From Flagellimonas myxillae (lineage in GTDB: Bacteria; Bacteroidota; Bacteroidia; Flavobacteriales; Flavobacteriaceae), in contig NZ_JAMFLY010000001.1 of the NCBI RefSeq assembly GCF_023502235.1, positions 372,001 through 436,000 on the forward strand: a stretch of DNA of 64,000 nucleotides, in the 5' to 3' direction. Below the pieces are notes generated by a model. That model was not told where the DNA came from, made no database searches, and saw only the letters and a program-made list of their open reading frames with translations. This document shows positions 52,537 to 62,191 of the stretch, in pieces; position 1 is the first letter of the stretch; each line of letters begins with the position of its first letter. Both the position numbers and the translations under genes were made by a program.

Positions 52537-54288
52537 CTATTCTTTCTCAGAGAGTTGGTTCAGATATAGTTCTTTATAGTACCCCTCGATATTGTTCAAT
52601 TCCGCATGAGTGCCCTCCTGTATGATGGCTCCATTTTCCAGAACAATGATCTTATCCGCATTCTTCGCCGACGACACCCTATGGCTTACAATTAAGGTGG
52701 TTTTGTTTTGGGACACTTGTTTTAAGTTGTTCAAAATTTCCTCTTCGGTCTCGGTATCTACGGCAGACAAGCAATCGTCAAAAAGATAGATTTGGGGATC
52801 TTTTAAAAGGGCCCGTGCAATGGATACACGTTGCTTTTGTCCTCCACTTAGGGTAATGCCCCGTTCTCCTAGAATGGTATCGTATTTTTTGGTGAAGCCC
52901 TCAATGTTTTTATGGACCACCGCCTTTTTGGCCACTTCAACAATTTCGTCCATGGTCGCATGTTCGTTTCCAAAGCGGATATTGTTTTCTATGGTATCCG
53001 AGAAAAGAAATGCGTCTTGTGGAACTGCACCAATACTGCTCCTTAGGCTATCCAAATTGTGTTTTTGTACGGGCTTTCCATCGACTTGAATCTCTCCAGA
53101 GGAAACGTCGTATAATCGGGCCACCAAATCCAAGATGGTGGATTTACCGGAACCTGTTTTGCCCAAAAACGCCACGGTCTCTCCGGGATTTATAGTGAAC
53201 GAAATATTGTTTAGCGCGGTAATATTCGTGTCGTCATAGGTAAACGTCACATTTCTAAACTCGATACCTCCGGACACCTGAGTAGGTTCCACAACCTCAT
53301 TTTTGATCGAGGGTTCTTCCAATAGAAACTCATTGATCCGTTTTTGCGAAGCCTCTGCCCTTTGGATGATTGAGGTGAGCCATCCCACAATGGCAACCGG
53401 CCAGGTGAGCATGTTCACATACAGGATAAATTCTGCAATGATGCCAAAAGAGGCGATTTCCCCGTCGATGTACTGCTTTCCGCCAATATAGATCACAAAA
53501 ATATTACTGACACCAATCAACAAAATCATTAATGGGAAAAACCAAGCGTTTACCTTGGCCAGATCCATACTGGTATCCTTTCCTTCTTGGGCAAGCGCGC
53601 CCACCTCGGTGTGGATTTTGGGTTCAAGTCCATAGGCCTTTATCACTGCCACCCCGGAAAATGATTCTTGGGTAAAGGTAGAGAGCGTACTCAAAAACTC
53701 TTGGACCTTGGTACTGCGCTTGTGGATAATTTTACTGATCTGATAAATCAGCACGGATAAAATGGGAAGTGGAATCAATGTGTAGGCGGCCAATGTAGGC
53801 GCCTTGATAAACATCAAAGGAATGATGCAAACGAACATGGTTAGGGTGTTAATGCCATACATAATGGCGGGCCCTACATACATTCGCACCTGATTGATGT
53901 CCTCACTGATCCGGTTCATTAAATCCCCGATTCTATTTTTTTTGTAAAAGCTGAGATTCAGCAATTGGTAATGATCAAAAACTTCATTCTTTAAGTCATA
54001 TTCGATATATCTGGAGACATTGATGATAGTCTGCCGCATTAAAAACGTAAACAAGCCAGAAAGAAGAGCGGCCCCTATAATGATCAAGATATACCCAAAG
54101 AGCAGTTCTTTGGCCTCCAATTTCGTAATGGTGTCTCCTAAAAAGCCCTCAATGGCTTGGATGGATTTGCTCACATAGGAAGGCATGATCAAGGAAAATA
54201 CTCGGGCAATTATGGTTATTATAATGCCCATGAGCAGCTTAAACCAGTATTTTTTGAAGTATTTATTGAGGTATTTGAGTTCCTTCAT
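52537..54288 (-). CDS. ABC exporter, fused membrane and ATPase domains (MsbA-like)
   Basis: About 583 aa from ATG 54288; TTG at 54321 is the alternative. Six membrane helices (about 10-310) are followed by an ATPase domain with Walker A GKTGSGKST (about 375-383), signature LSGGQKQR, Walker B IYLFDD and the switch His in VSHR. A homodimeric exporter of lipid or drug-like substrates; which one cannot be told. Divergent from nusB. Confidence 0.92.
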   Translation of the reverse strand: MKELKYLNKYFKKYWFKLLMGIIITIIARVFSLIMPSYVSKSIQAIEGFLGDTITKLEAKELLFGYILIIIGAALLSGLFTFLMRQTIINVSRYIEYDLKNEVFDHYQLLNLSFYKKNRIGDLMNRISEDINQVRMYVGPAIMYGINTLTMFVCIIPLMFIKAPTLAAYTLIPLPILSVLIYQISKIIHKRSTKVQEFLSTLSTFTQESFSGVAVIKAYGLEPKIHTEVGALAQEGKDTSMDLAKVNAWFFPLMILLIGVSNIFVIYIGGKQYIDGEIASFGIIAEFILYVNMLTWPVAIVGWLTSIIQRAEASQKRINEFLLEEPSIKNEVVEPTQVSGGIEFRNVTFTYDDTNITALNNISFTINPGETVAFLGKTGSGKSTILDLVARLYDVSSGEIQVDGKPVQKHNLDSLRSSIGAVPQDAFLFSDTIENNIRFGNEHATMDEIVEVAKKAVVHKNIEGFTKKYDTILGERGITLSGGQKQRVSIARALLKDPQIYLFDDCLSAVDTETEEEILNNLKQVSQNKTTLIVSHRVSSAKNADKIIVLENGAIIQEGTHAELNNIEGYYKELYLNQLSEKE

Positions 54289-54408
54289 AGGAGGATCTAA
54301 CGGTTGTTTTTTTGATGGCAATTAGCAAATATAGCCGATACACCACAAAGTAAATGTTATAAAACTGATAAGAAAACAACTTTGGTAGGTTGGATTGAAA
54401 TATAAGGT

Positions 54409-54416
54409 TACTTTTG
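54409..54416 (+). promoter_or_regulatory. -7 promoter box for nusB
   Basis: TACTTTTG matches TAnnTTTG, 41 nt before the ATG. Two upstream TTG candidates (54382 and 54390) give 24- and 16-nt spacers, so the -33 element is uncertain. Confidence 0.5.
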
Positions 54417-54457
54417 CGCAGTGAATGCCAACAAACGACTTTAAAGTTCTTTAAAAA

Positions 54458-55405
54458 ATGCTTACCAGAAGGCACATCAGAGTAAAGGTGATGCAGTGCA
54501 TCTACGCGTTGATCCAATCCAAGGACGACTCCTTGGAAAAGCAGCAGAAATTTCTTAAAACGAGTATAGAGAACATGTATGTGCTCTATCTTTTGGTACT
54601 GAGCCTTTTGGTGGAACTACACCGTTTGGCCGAAAAGCATGTGCAACACGCTTCCAAAAAGTACTTGGCCTCCGAGGAAGACGGTTATCCCAATCCCGAA
54701 AAGTTTGTAAAAAATGGCCTGTTGGTCCAAATAGCGTCCAACAAGAACCTCCAAAACGAACTATCCAATAGAAAACTGAACAACTGGTACTTGAATGAGG
54801 AATATGTAAAGATCATTTACAAGGAAATAGTGGCCAGCGATATTTACAAAACCTATATGACCAGTAGTGCAAAAGGTTATGATCAAGATAGGGATATGAT
54901 CATTCAGTTGTTTAAGGAAATTATTGCACCCAACGAGAAAATCTACGAATATTTCGAAGATGACAAACTCACTTGGGTGGACGACATTCCGATTGTAAAC
55001 ACCTATCTGGTAAAAAGGCTGCGCAAGGCCACTACAGATTCCAATGAAACCTTCTTTTTGCCTTCCCTATTGAAAGATCAACAGGATATGGTCTTTGCCA
55101 ACGACCTTTTGACCAAGACCTTGTTGAACGATACAAAATGGGAAAAGGAAATTGAGGGCAAGACCCCAAATTGGGACAACGATCGTATTGCGGAAATCGA
55201 TTCCATCATTCTAAAAATGGCAATCTGCGAGCTTTTAAACTTCCCATCGATTCCTGAAAAAGTGACACTAAATGAGTATTTGGAGATCGCCAAAGAGTAC
55301 TCCACCCCCAAGAGCAGTATTTTTATAAACGGGGTTTTGGACAAGCTGGCCAAGGAGTATAAATCCACTGGGCAAATGCAAAAAATGGGACGTGGGCTCC
55401 AGTAA
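54458..55405 (+). CDS. nusB: transcription antitermination factor NusB
   Basis: 315 aa, longer than the usual 140 aa because of an inserted or extended N-terminal helical region seen in Bacteroidota NusB. It starts MLTRRHIRVKVMQCIYAL, the family's RNA-binding N-terminus. The typical C-terminal block is ILKMAICELLNFPSIPEKV and EYSTPKSSIFINGVLDKL, in short parts. It binds NusE and boxA RNA in rRNA transcription. It leads the nusB-DUF1573-yajC run. Confidence 0.94.
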   Translation: MLTRRHIRVKVMQCIYALIQSKDDSLEKQQKFLKTSIENMYVLYLLVLSLLVELHRLAEKHVQHASKKYLASEEDGYPNPEKFVKNGLLVQIASNKNLQNELSNRKLNNWYLNEEYVKIIYKEIVASDIYKTYMTSSAKGYDQDRDMIIQLFKEIIAPNEKIYEYFEDDKLTWVDDIPIVNTYLVKRLRKATTDSNETFFLPSLLKDQQDMVFANDLLTKTLLNDTKWEKEIEGKTPNWDNDRIAEIDSIILKMAICELLNFPSIPEKVTLNEYLEIAKEYSTPKSSIFINGVLDKLAKEYKSTGQMQKMGRGLQ

Positions 55406-55444
55406 AACAATATTTGATTAATTTTGGACAAATAAATTTTTAAC

Positions 55445-55924
55445 ATGAGAAAAGTAACAACAATTTTAAGTTTGATCTTGGCTGTTGGTCTTGTAAGTGT
55501 TTCTTGCAAGGACAAGGCATCTAGCAAAATAGTTGCCGACAACGTGGAGAATGCATCCAACAGGGATGAAGCACAAAAGCAACTTCCTGTAATGAGTTTT
55601 GATAAGCAAGAGCATGATTTTGGTACCATTACCCAAGGTACAGCACAACAAACAACCTTTAAATTTACGAATACCGGGAACGCCCCTTTGATCATCACAG
55701 ATGCTAAAAGTAGTTGCGGTTGTACCGTTCCTGAATATCCAAAAAACACCCCTATCGCTCCTGGAGAATCTGGAGAACTTTTGGTAAAGTTCAATGGATC
55801 TGGACAAAATCAGGTGACCAAGACCGTTACCGTAACGGCCAACACCGACAAGGGGACAGAGCTATTGCGCATCAAAGCCTTTGTAAACCCAAAGAACGCT
55901 GCGCAGGCAGGTCCTGTTAACTAA
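55445..55924 (+). CDS. DUF1573 lipoprotein
   Basis: 159 aa. Lipobox VSVSC (Cys21), acidic/polar linker, then an Ig-like DUF1573 domain (about 50-150): EHDFGTITQGTAQQTTFKF, FTNTGNAPLII, SSCGCTVPEYP and KFNGSGQNQ in short pieces. The CGC pair may bind metal. It lies 39 nt after nusB and 18 nt before yajC, the usual Bacteroidota arrangement. Function unknown. Confidence 0.9.
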   Translation: MRKVTTILSLILAVGLVSVSCKDKASSKIVADNVENASNRDEAQKQLPVMSFDKQEHDFGTITQGTAQQTTFKFTNTGNAPLIITDAKSSCGCTVPEYPKNTPIAPGESGELLVKFNGSGQNQVTKTVTVTANTDKGTELLRIKAFVNPKNAAQAGPVN

Positions 55925-55942
55925 GAAGTAAGACCCAAATAA

Positions 55943-56230
55943 ATGGAAAACCTCGGACAGTTTTTACCTTTGATGCTCATCTTTGTGGTGGCGTATTTCT
56001 TTATGATCCGCCCACAGATGAAACGTCAGAAGGATGAGAAAAAATTTGCATCGGAATTAAAAAAAGGAGACCGTATCATTACCAAAAGCGGACTCCATGG
56101 CAAAGTTGTGGAATTGAATGACAAGGACTATTCCTGTGTGATCGAGACCATGGCTGGAAGGCTTAAGTTTGATCGCTCGGCCATTTCTATGGAAATGAGC
56201 AAAAAATTAGCCGCCAACGCCAAGAAATAA
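55943..56230 (+). CDS. yajC: preprotein translocase subunit YajC
   Basis: 95 aa. One membrane helix (about 8-24, MLIFVVAYFFMIRPQ in the family's style) is followed by the basic cytoplasmic domain with KKGDRIITKSGLHGKV. YajC assists SecDF in export. Last gene of its run, ended by a strong terminator. Confidence 0.95.
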   Translation: MENLGQFLPLMLIFVVAYFFMIRPQMKRQKDEKKFASELKKGDRIITKSGLHGKVVELNDKDYSCVIETMAGRLKFDRSAISMEMSKKLAANAKK

Positions 56231-56251
56231 TCCGGTAATTATAAAATTGGG

Positions 56252-56290
56252 AGCCCCTTGAATTTATTTTCAAGGGGCTTTTTGTATTTT
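56252..56290 (+). terminator. intrinsic terminator after yajC
   Basis: AGCCCCTTG - 10 nt - CAAGGGGCT followed by TTTTGTATTTT. Confidence 0.9.
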
Positions 56291-56309
56291 ATGGTCAAAA
56301 TAATCAACC

Positions 56310-57647
56310 ATGGGCAACCGAAGACAATTTATCAAACAGAGCTCCATGCTCTCCGCTGGCATAGGCGCATCATTTATTTTTCCAACGGAACTGTTGGCAT
56401 CCATCAGAAAAAAAGTAAGTCCAAATGACCGTATACAAGTTGGCCTTATTGGATGCAACGGGATGGGATTCGCTAATCTTAAATCCCTTTTAAAGAACAG
56501 TGAAGTAGAAGTGGTGGCGCTTTGCGATGTGGACAAGAATGTGCTGGCAGCCAAAACCGAGGCTTTGGAAAAAGCTGGGGTCAAAAAGCCCAAATGGTAC
56601 GGGGATTACCGAAAAATGTTGGAGGACAAGGATGTGGATGTTGTTGTGATAGGTACGCCGGACCACTGGCATTGCCTACAACTTGTCGATGCTGTGGATG
56701 CCGGTAAGGATGTCTATTGTGAAAAGCCCATCGCCAATTCCATTGCGGAATGCGATGCCATGCTGAACAAGGTCAATGCAAGTGATCGCATGGTACAGAT
56801 TGGGCAATGGCAGCGAAGCCAACCCCATTTTGTGGATGCGATAAATTATGTACACTCCGGAAAACTGGGCCAGATTCGTTTGGCCAAGGCTTGGGCCTAT
56901 CAAGGTTGGATGGGATCCATTCCCGTGGTGGCCGATGCCCCGGTACCTGATGGGGTGGACTACAAAATGTGGTTGGGACCCGCACCGGACAGACCTTTTA
57001 ACAAGAACAGGTTCCATTTTAACTTTAGATGGTTTTGGGACTACGCCGGGGGGCTAATGACGGATTGGGGCGTACACTTGATAGATTATGCCCTATATGG
57101 AATGAAGGCGGCCAATCCAAAATCGGTGATGGCTTTGGGAGGCAAGTTTGCTTATCCGGACGATGCGGAGGAAACCCCGGATACATTACAAACTGTATAT
57201 GAATTTGATGGGTTCTCCCTATTGTGGGAACACGCCACGGGAATAGATGGGGGCAATTACGGGCTAGACCATGGTATTTCCTTTATCGGAAACAATGGAA
57301 CATTGGTTTTGAACCGCGGAGGATGGAAAGTGATTCCGGAGAAGGACCGAAGTAAGGAAAATGGCCTAAAATTGGAAGCAGTACCCCATCAAAGTGTTGC
57401 TGCCAACGGTTTGGATTTGCATACCGTAAACTTTTTGGAGGCGGTAAAATCCAGGGACAAGGATATCTTGAATGCCCCAATTCAAGTCGGATATGACACA
57501 GCTCGGGTATGCCATATGGGCAATATTGCCTTCAAAACGGGGAAACGGGTTTACTGGGATGCAGCTAATGCCAAGTTTAGCAGTGCAGAGGCTAATGCCC
57601 AACTCGGCAAGGAATATCACAACGGTTGGAAACTTCCTATGGGTTGA
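56310..57647 (+). CDS. Tat-exported Gfo/Idh/MocA oxidoreductase
   Basis: 445 aa. A twin-arginine signal (NRRQFIKQSS, about 3-12) predicts export in folded form with NAD(P) bound. The Rossmann motif is VGLIGCNGMG (about 47-56); EKPIANS carries the catalytic Lys of this superfamily. It probably oxidises a sugar or sugar-like alcohol; the substrate is not predictable. Single gene after the yajC terminator. Confidence 0.93.
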   Translation: MGNRRQFIKQSSMLSAGIGASFIFPTELLASIRKKVSPNDRIQVGLIGCNGMGFANLKSLLKNSEVEVVALCDVDKNVLAAKTEALEKAGVKKPKWYGDYRKMLEDKDVDVVVIGTPDHWHCLQLVDAVDAGKDVYCEKPIANSIAECDAMLNKVNASDRMVQIGQWQRSQPHFVDAINYVHSGKLGQIRLAKAWAYQGWMGSIPVVADAPVPDGVDYKMWLGPAPDRPFNKNRFHFNFRWFWDYAGGLMTDWGVHLIDYALYGMKAANPKSVMALGGKFAYPDDAEETPDTLQTVYEFDGFSLLWEHATGIDGGNYGLDHGISFIGNNGTLVLNRGGWKVIPEKDRSKENGLKLEAVPHQSVAANGLDLHTVNFLEAVKSRDKDILNAPIQVGYDTARVCHMGNIAFKTGKRVYWDAANAKFSSAEANAQLGKEYHNGWKLPMG

Positions 57648-57659
57648 TTTGGAGAATTA

Positions 57660-58253
57660 TCAACGATAGGCATCGTTCAACCCTACACCCTTTAGGATCA
57701 TGGGAAGGATTTTCTCTAAACGCCTTAACTTGGTCTTTTCCTGTTTGGCTTCTGAAATATACTCGCAAAATTCCCTTTGCTTATAGGGGGTAAAGGCTTC
57801 GAATGCGTTGTTTAACTCATTATTTTCATCCAATTGGGATTGGAGTAGGGTAGGGATTTCAGTGCTCCCGCTCTTTTTTTCCTGAACAATTTTTAATCCC
57901 TTTCGCTCATTGTCAATCGCTTCGTTCATATAGGCGACCACGCCCTGCTGGTCCACTTCGTCAATAGATTCAAAGTTCCAATGCCGCATGCCCTTGGTCT
58001 TGCCTTCTTGGGCATTGCGAAGCACTTTTTTAGGGTCGATTAAAAAGGAGCCATTAAAGAACCAAACCCCAAAATGACTTTTAAATCTGCAAATGCCAAA
58101 TACATTTTTTCCATTGACTGTATACACCGGAAAATTCCATTTTAAGGTTTCGATACTATCCGTTTCTTGGGCCAAATTTCGGAGTAAGGCTATGCCCTCC
58201 TTAAAAGGATGCTCCTTTTCGTAATAGGCCTCAAGACTTTTTACTCTTTCCAT
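57660..58253 (-). CDS. YdeI/OmdA-like DUF1801 protein
   Basis: 197 aa with a DUF1801-like N-terminal half ([30 protein letters not shown] in short parts) and the C-terminal YdeI block ([19 protein letters not shown]). Probably cytoplasmic; function unclear. Its start overlaps the end of pepT by 23 nt on the same strand, so it is co-transcribed with it. Confidence 0.88.
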   Translation of the reverse strand: MERVKSLEAYYEKEHPFKEGIALLRNLAQETDSIETLKWNFPVYTVNGKNVFGICRFKSHFGVWFFNGSFLIDPKKVLRNAQEGKTKGMRHWNFESIDEVDQQGVVAYMNEAIDNERKGLKIVQEKKSGSTEIPTLLQSQLDENNELNNAFEAFTPYKQREFCEYISEAKQEKTKLRRLEKILPMILKGVGLNDAYR

Positions 58254-59484
58254 TTGATTTTATTTGCGTTGCTGTCAGTTCACAAATCTTTACAATTACC
58301 TGGACTGCCTTTTCCATGCTTTCCAGTGGAATATATTCATATTTTCCATGAAAATTATGACCTCCAGCAAAAATATTGGGGCAGGGAAGTCCCATAAAAC
58401 TGAGTTGGGAGCCATCCGTTCCACCGCGGATAGGTTTAATGAGGGGCTCAATATTTAAGGATTCCATAGCCTCCTTGGCAATTTCAACGATATGAAAAAC
58501 AGGCTCCACCTTTTCTCGCATATTGCGGTACTGGTCCTCAATTATTATCTGTATACAATCCCCATATTTTTGGTTTAGTTTACTGCTGATATCTTCCAAA
58601 AGTTCCTTTCGGGCATCAAAATGACCGGCATCATGATCTCTGATGATGAGCTCAATCTCCGCATGTTCAATTTCGCCTTTTAGCTTGTGCACGTGGAAAT
58701 ACCCTTCCCGTCCCTCGGTGTGCTCTGGAACCTCGCGTGGAGGTAGTAGCCCTAAAAATTCGTTGGCAATTCCAATGGCATTGACCATTTTGTTCTTTGC
58801 ATAGCCGGGATGCACGCTTTTTCCTTCAATCTTGATTTTGGCGCTTGCTGCATTAAAGTTTTCAAACTCCAGTTCCCCAACCTGGCTTCCGTCCATGGTA
58901 TAGGCCCAATCGGCGCCAAACTTTTCAACGTCAAACTTATGGGCACCCCTGCCAATTTCCTCATCCGGGGTAAAAGCTATACGAATGGGGCCATGTTTTA
59001 TTCCAGGATGTTGCACCAAATACTCCATGGCGGTCACGATCTCGGCAATTCCCGCTTTGTCATCCGCGCCCAACAAGGTGGTTCCATCCGTGGTAATAAG
59101 GGTTTGACCCACATATTGCTCCAAGTCTTCAAAATAACTCGGTGATAGTACAACGTCCTTGGATTTGTTCAAGATAATGTCCTGTCCATCATAATTTTTT
59201 ACGATTTGTGGTTTCACGTTTCGCCCAGTAAAATCAGGGGAAGTATCCATATGAGAAATAAAACCGATGGTAGGCACCTCCTTGTCCAGATTACTAGGAA
59301 GCGTGGCCATGATATAGGCGTTTTCATCGATGGAAACCTCCTGCATTCCAATTTGATGTAGCTCCATCACCAATTTTTTGGCCAATGTCCATTGTTTTTC
59401 AGTACTTGGAGTGCTTTTGGAATAAGGATCGCTTTGGGTGTCGATGGAAACATATTCCAGAAATCGGGCTAATAATCCGTCCAT
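58231..59484 (-). CDS. pepT: peptidase T (tripeptidase)
   Basis: 417-aa M20-family zinc aminotripeptidase. Zinc ligands and catalytic residues are seen in [11 protein letters not shown] (His and Asp), [10 protein letters not shown] (Asp), [11 protein letters not shown] (catalytic Glu pair) and the late [10 protein letters not shown] (His). The length is normal. It overlaps the YdeI-like gene by 23 nt. Confidence 0.97.
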   Translation of the reverse strand: MDGLLARFLEYVSIDTQSDPYSKSTPSTEKQWTLAKKLVMELHQIGMQEVSIDENAYIMATLPSNLDKEVPTIGFISHMDTSPDFTGRNVKPQIVKNYDGQDIILNKSKDVVLSPSYFEDLEQYVGQTLITTDGTTLLGADDKAGIAEIVTAMEYLVQHPGIKHGPIRIAFTPDEEIGRGAHKFDVEKFGADWAYTMDGSQVGELEFENFNAASAKIKIEGKSVHPGYAKNKMVNAIGIANEFLGLLPPREVPEHTEGREGYFHVHKLKGEIEHAEIELIIRDHDAGHFDARKELLEDISSKLNQKYGDCIQIIIEDQYRNMREKVEPVFHIVEIAKEAMESLNIEPLIKPIRGGTDGSQLSFMGLPCPNIFAGGHNFHGKYEYIPLESMEKAVQVIVKICELTATQIKSNGKSKKS

Positions 59485-59580
59485 AAAGTGCGTTTCATCA
59501 AAAATAATGTTTATTCAATCGTGATTTTGGTTAAATCAAGGCTTTAAGACCTATCTTTTTTTTCCGCTAAAGCCAAACCA

Positions 59581-60000
59581 GTGAAGCCAATATTGTTTTC
59601 TTTTCTGCTGTTCTGCAGTTTTTTTTCGTATTCCCAGGAGGACTGCTTTTTGGGGATAGGGGGTGAGGACGATGATACCATAGCCGAAGTTTTTCAATTG
59701 GACGAGTCACAACTGGAGCAACTGCGGAATTGGTCGGCCGAGGTGAAGGTGCGGAACGGATACCTTAAAGACCAGGCCAAGTACCTTTTAAAAAGGCATG
59801 CCCAGAGCTCCCCGGAAGATTTAATGGGAATGTCCTATAAATATAGGGGACTGTTGGATAGCATGAGACAAAATGTGCGGTTGTTGGACAAACGCCTGTT
59901 GTCCCTCTTCAATGATCAACAGTATAACCTCTATTTGGAGTTTTGCGGACAACTTACCCTGCGTCCTATCTATATAGATAGGTCGGTCAACGAAAAATGA
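59581..60000 (+). CDS. secreted hypothetical protein (139 aa)
   Basis: Signal peptide (about 1-20, cut near FSYSQ). The mature part is helical and basic, with an early Cys (EDCFLGIGGEDDD) and long helices (LEQLRNWSAEVKVRNG, LLKRHAQSSPEDLMGM), similar in layout to short periplasmic spacer or Spy-like proteins, but no family is certain. It lies 54 nt before pyrD. Confidence 0.7.
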   Translation: MKPILFSFLLFCSFFSYSQEDCFLGIGGEDDDTIAEVFQLDESQLEQLRNWSAEVKVRNGYLKDQAKYLLKRHAQSSPEDLMGMSYKYRGLLDSMRQNVRLLDKRLLSLFNDQQYNLYLEFCGQLTLRPIYIDRSVNEK

Positions 60001-60054
60001 TGGTTTTGAAGGAATGTGATGACAGAGTTTTTATTTTTGTCGAAAATTTTCTGA

Positions 60055-61095
60055 ATGTACAAGTTCCTTATTCGCCCTCTCCTTTTTGTACTCGATGCCG
60101 AAACAGCACACCATTTTTCTTTTAAGGCGATAAGGATACTGTCCAAATTGGGATTTGGACCCATGTTCCGCAAACAATTCCTGGTAAACGACCCAAGATT
60201 GGAAAAGGAGGTATTTGGACTCAAATTCAAAAACCCTGTAGGACTTGCGGCAGGTTTTGATAAGGACGCTGTACTCTATAACGAACTTTCAAATTTTGGT
60301 TTTGGTTTTGTCGAAATAGGAACCTTGACCCCAAAGCCCCAAGCCGGGAATCCCAAAAAACGACTTTTTAGATTGTTGGAGGACGAAGCCATTATCAATC
60401 GAATGGGGTTTAACAACAAAGGGGTGTTCGAAGCTGCGGAGCAACTTAAAAAGAAACATAAGGTTCTGATTGGGGGCAACATTGGAAAGAACAAGGTAAC
60501 ACCCAACGAAAAGGCCCTCAAGGATTATTTAATTTGCTTTGAAGCGCTTTTTGAGCATGTGGATTACTTTGTTGTAAATGTTAGTTCGCCCAACACGCCA
60601 GGATTAAGGGAATTACAGGACAAAGAGCCTTTGACCAACCTGTTGAAAAAACTCAAAAAGCAAAATGTCAAGTTTGCCAAAAAGCTGGAATCCAAAGAGA
60701 AACCCATTCTATTAAAAATTGCCCCCGACCTTTCCAAAAGCCAGTTATTGGATATTGTGGACATCGTAAAGGATACGGGTATCAGCGGGATTATCGCTAC
60801 AAATACCACGATTTCCAGAAAAGGATTAAAGTCCCATTTGATAAAAACAGAGGAAAAAGGTGGTCTAAGCGGGAAGCCCTTGGCCAATAGGAGTACGGAG
60901 GTTATCCGATTTTTGGCGGAAAAGAGTGGCAAAGCATTTCCCATAATCGGGGTAGGGGGTATCCACTCACCTGAAGACGCCATGGAAAAGCTGGAGGCCG
61001 GAGCGGATTTGGTCCAGGTTTATACCGGTTTTGTGTATGAAGGACCAGCCTTGGTCAAAAAAATCAATAACGCTATTCTGGCCCAAAAGGCTTGA
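60055..61095 (+). CDS. pyrD: quinone-dependent dihydroorotate dehydrogenase
   Basis: 346-aa class 2 enzyme, oxidising dihydroorotate to orotate with quinone. The N-terminal membrane-contact helices ([20 protein letters not shown]) mark class 2. FMN/substrate residues are seen in [31 protein letters not shown] (catalytic Ser) and [11 protein letters not shown]. Length is normal. It acts in the pathway completed by pyrF at 5540. Confidence 0.96.
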   Translation: MYKFLIRPLLFVLDAETAHHFSFKAIRILSKLGFGPMFRKQFLVNDPRLEKEVFGLKFKNPVGLAAGFDKDAVLYNELSNFGFGFVEIGTLTPKPQAGNPKKRLFRLLEDEAIINRMGFNNKGVFEAAEQLKKKHKVLIGGNIGKNKVTPNEKALKDYLICFEALFEHVDYFVVNVSSPNTPGLRELQDKEPLTNLLKKLKKQNVKFAKKLESKEKPILLKIAPDLSKSQLLDIVDIVKDTGISGIIATNTTISRKGLKSHLIKTEEKGGLSGKPLANRSTEVIRFLAEKSGKAFPIIGVGGIHSPEDAMEKLEAGADLVQVYTGFVYEGPALVKKINNAILAQKA

Positions 61096-61177
61096 TCAAA
61101 TAATCTTAAAACTTCCTGCTATTGGAAGGCACAATCGTATGCTTTCTGATAAATAGTGGTAATTTTATAGGAAGCCT

Positions 61178-62041
61178 ATGTCCGATGTAAAACTCATAGA
61201 ATGTCCTAGGGATGCCATGCAGGGTATTAAGACCTTCATTCCCACCGAAGAAAAAGTAAGGTATATACAGTCGTTGTTGGGTTGTGGTTTCGACACCTTG
61301 GATTTCGGAAGTTTTGTCTCGCCCAAGGCCATCCCACAGATGGTGGACACAGCAGATGTTCTTTCCCAGTTGGATCTTACCAAAACCAAAAGCAAATTGT
61401 TGGCCATTGTGGCCAATACCCGTGGAGCCAACAATGCATGTGAACATGAGGCCATTGATTATTTGGGATACCCGTTTTCCATATCCGAGAATTTTCAGAT
61501 GCGGAACACCCACAAGACCATTGCCCAATCTGTGGAAACACTAAAAGAGATTTTGGAGATTGCCCATGCTCATGATAAACAAGTGGTCACTTATGTTTCC
61601 ATGGGATTTGGAAACCCCTACGGAGATCCATGGAATGTGGAGATTGTGGGGGAGTGGACGGAAAGATTGGCGGAAATGGGTACCACCATTTTATCCTTGT
61701 CCGATACCATAGGCAGTTCCACACCAGAAGTTATTGACTATCTCTTTTCCAATTTGATTCCGAAATATCCCCACATCGAATTTGGGGCCCATTTGCATAC
61801 CACCCCGACCAAATGGCACGAAAAGGTGGATGCGGCCTATAAGGCCGGCTGTAGACGCTTTGATGGGGCGGTACAGGGTTTTGGGGGCTGCCCCATGGCC
61901 AAGGACGAGCTTACCGGCAACATGCCCACGGAAAAAATGCTCTCGTACTTCACAACGACCAAGGCTGAGACTGGTGTAAATTGGATGGTCTTCGAAGCGG
62001 CCTATAACAAGGCCACGGAACTTTTTTCAGTATACCACTAG
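61178..62041 (+). CDS. hydroxymethylglutaryl-CoA lyase
   Basis: 287-aa TIM-barrel enzyme that splits HMG-CoA to acetyl-CoA and acetoacetate in leucine breakdown. Residues include ECPRDAMQG near the start (catalytic Arg and Asp), GAHLHTTP (metal-binding His pair) and the signature FGGCPMAKDELTGN. Length is normal. Together with ilvE and icmF it suggests branched-chain acid breakdown. Confidence 0.95.
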   Translation: MSDVKLIECPRDAMQGIKTFIPTEEKVRYIQSLLGCGFDTLDFGSFVSPKAIPQMVDTADVLSQLDLTKTKSKLLAIVANTRGANNACEHEAIDYLGYPFSISENFQMRNTHKTIAQSVETLKEILEIAHAHDKQVVTYVSMGFGNPYGDPWNVEIVGEWTERLAEMGTTILSLSDTIGSSTPEVIDYLFSNLIPKYPHIEFGAHLHTTPTKWHEKVDAAYKAGCRRFDGAVQGFGGCPMAKDELTGNMPTEKMLSYFTTTKAETGVNWMVFEAAYNKATELFSVYH

Positions 62042-62087
62042 GTTTACAATCAATTAGTTATAGCTCAGAATCTGGAGAATCTTAAAT

Positions 62088-62112
62088 TTTATTTAAAATA
62101 AGTCTAAATAAA
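62088..62112. promoter_or_regulatory. 25-bp near-palindrome (box 1), candidate metal-regulator site
   Basis: Ends TTTATTTA (62088-62095) and TAAATAAA (62105-62112) are perfect inverse complements. The core 62091-62109 resembles the ATTTAGA-n5-TCTAAAT type of Fur/DtxR-like site. It abuts the -33 element of the porin promoter. Confidence 0.5.
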
Positions 62113-62144
62113 TTTGGTCGATTTGTAAGGTGGAAATATATTTG
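62113..62144 (+). promoter_or_regulatory. promoter of the right-edge porin gene
   Basis: TTTG (62113-62116), a 20-nt spacer and TATATTTG (62137-62144), an excellent match to the Bacteroidota promoter, flanked by boxes 1 and 2. Confidence 0.75.
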
Positions 62145-62152
62145 CGCCTCAC

Positions 62153-62177
62153 TTTATTTGAAATCAATCTAAATAAA
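62153..62177. promoter_or_regulatory. 25-bp near-palindrome (box 2)
   Basis: Ends TTTATTTG and TAAATAAA; the same length and symmetry as box 1, located just after the expected transcription start and before the ATG at 62192. Confidence 0.5.
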
Positions 62178-62191
62178 AACAAACACCGACG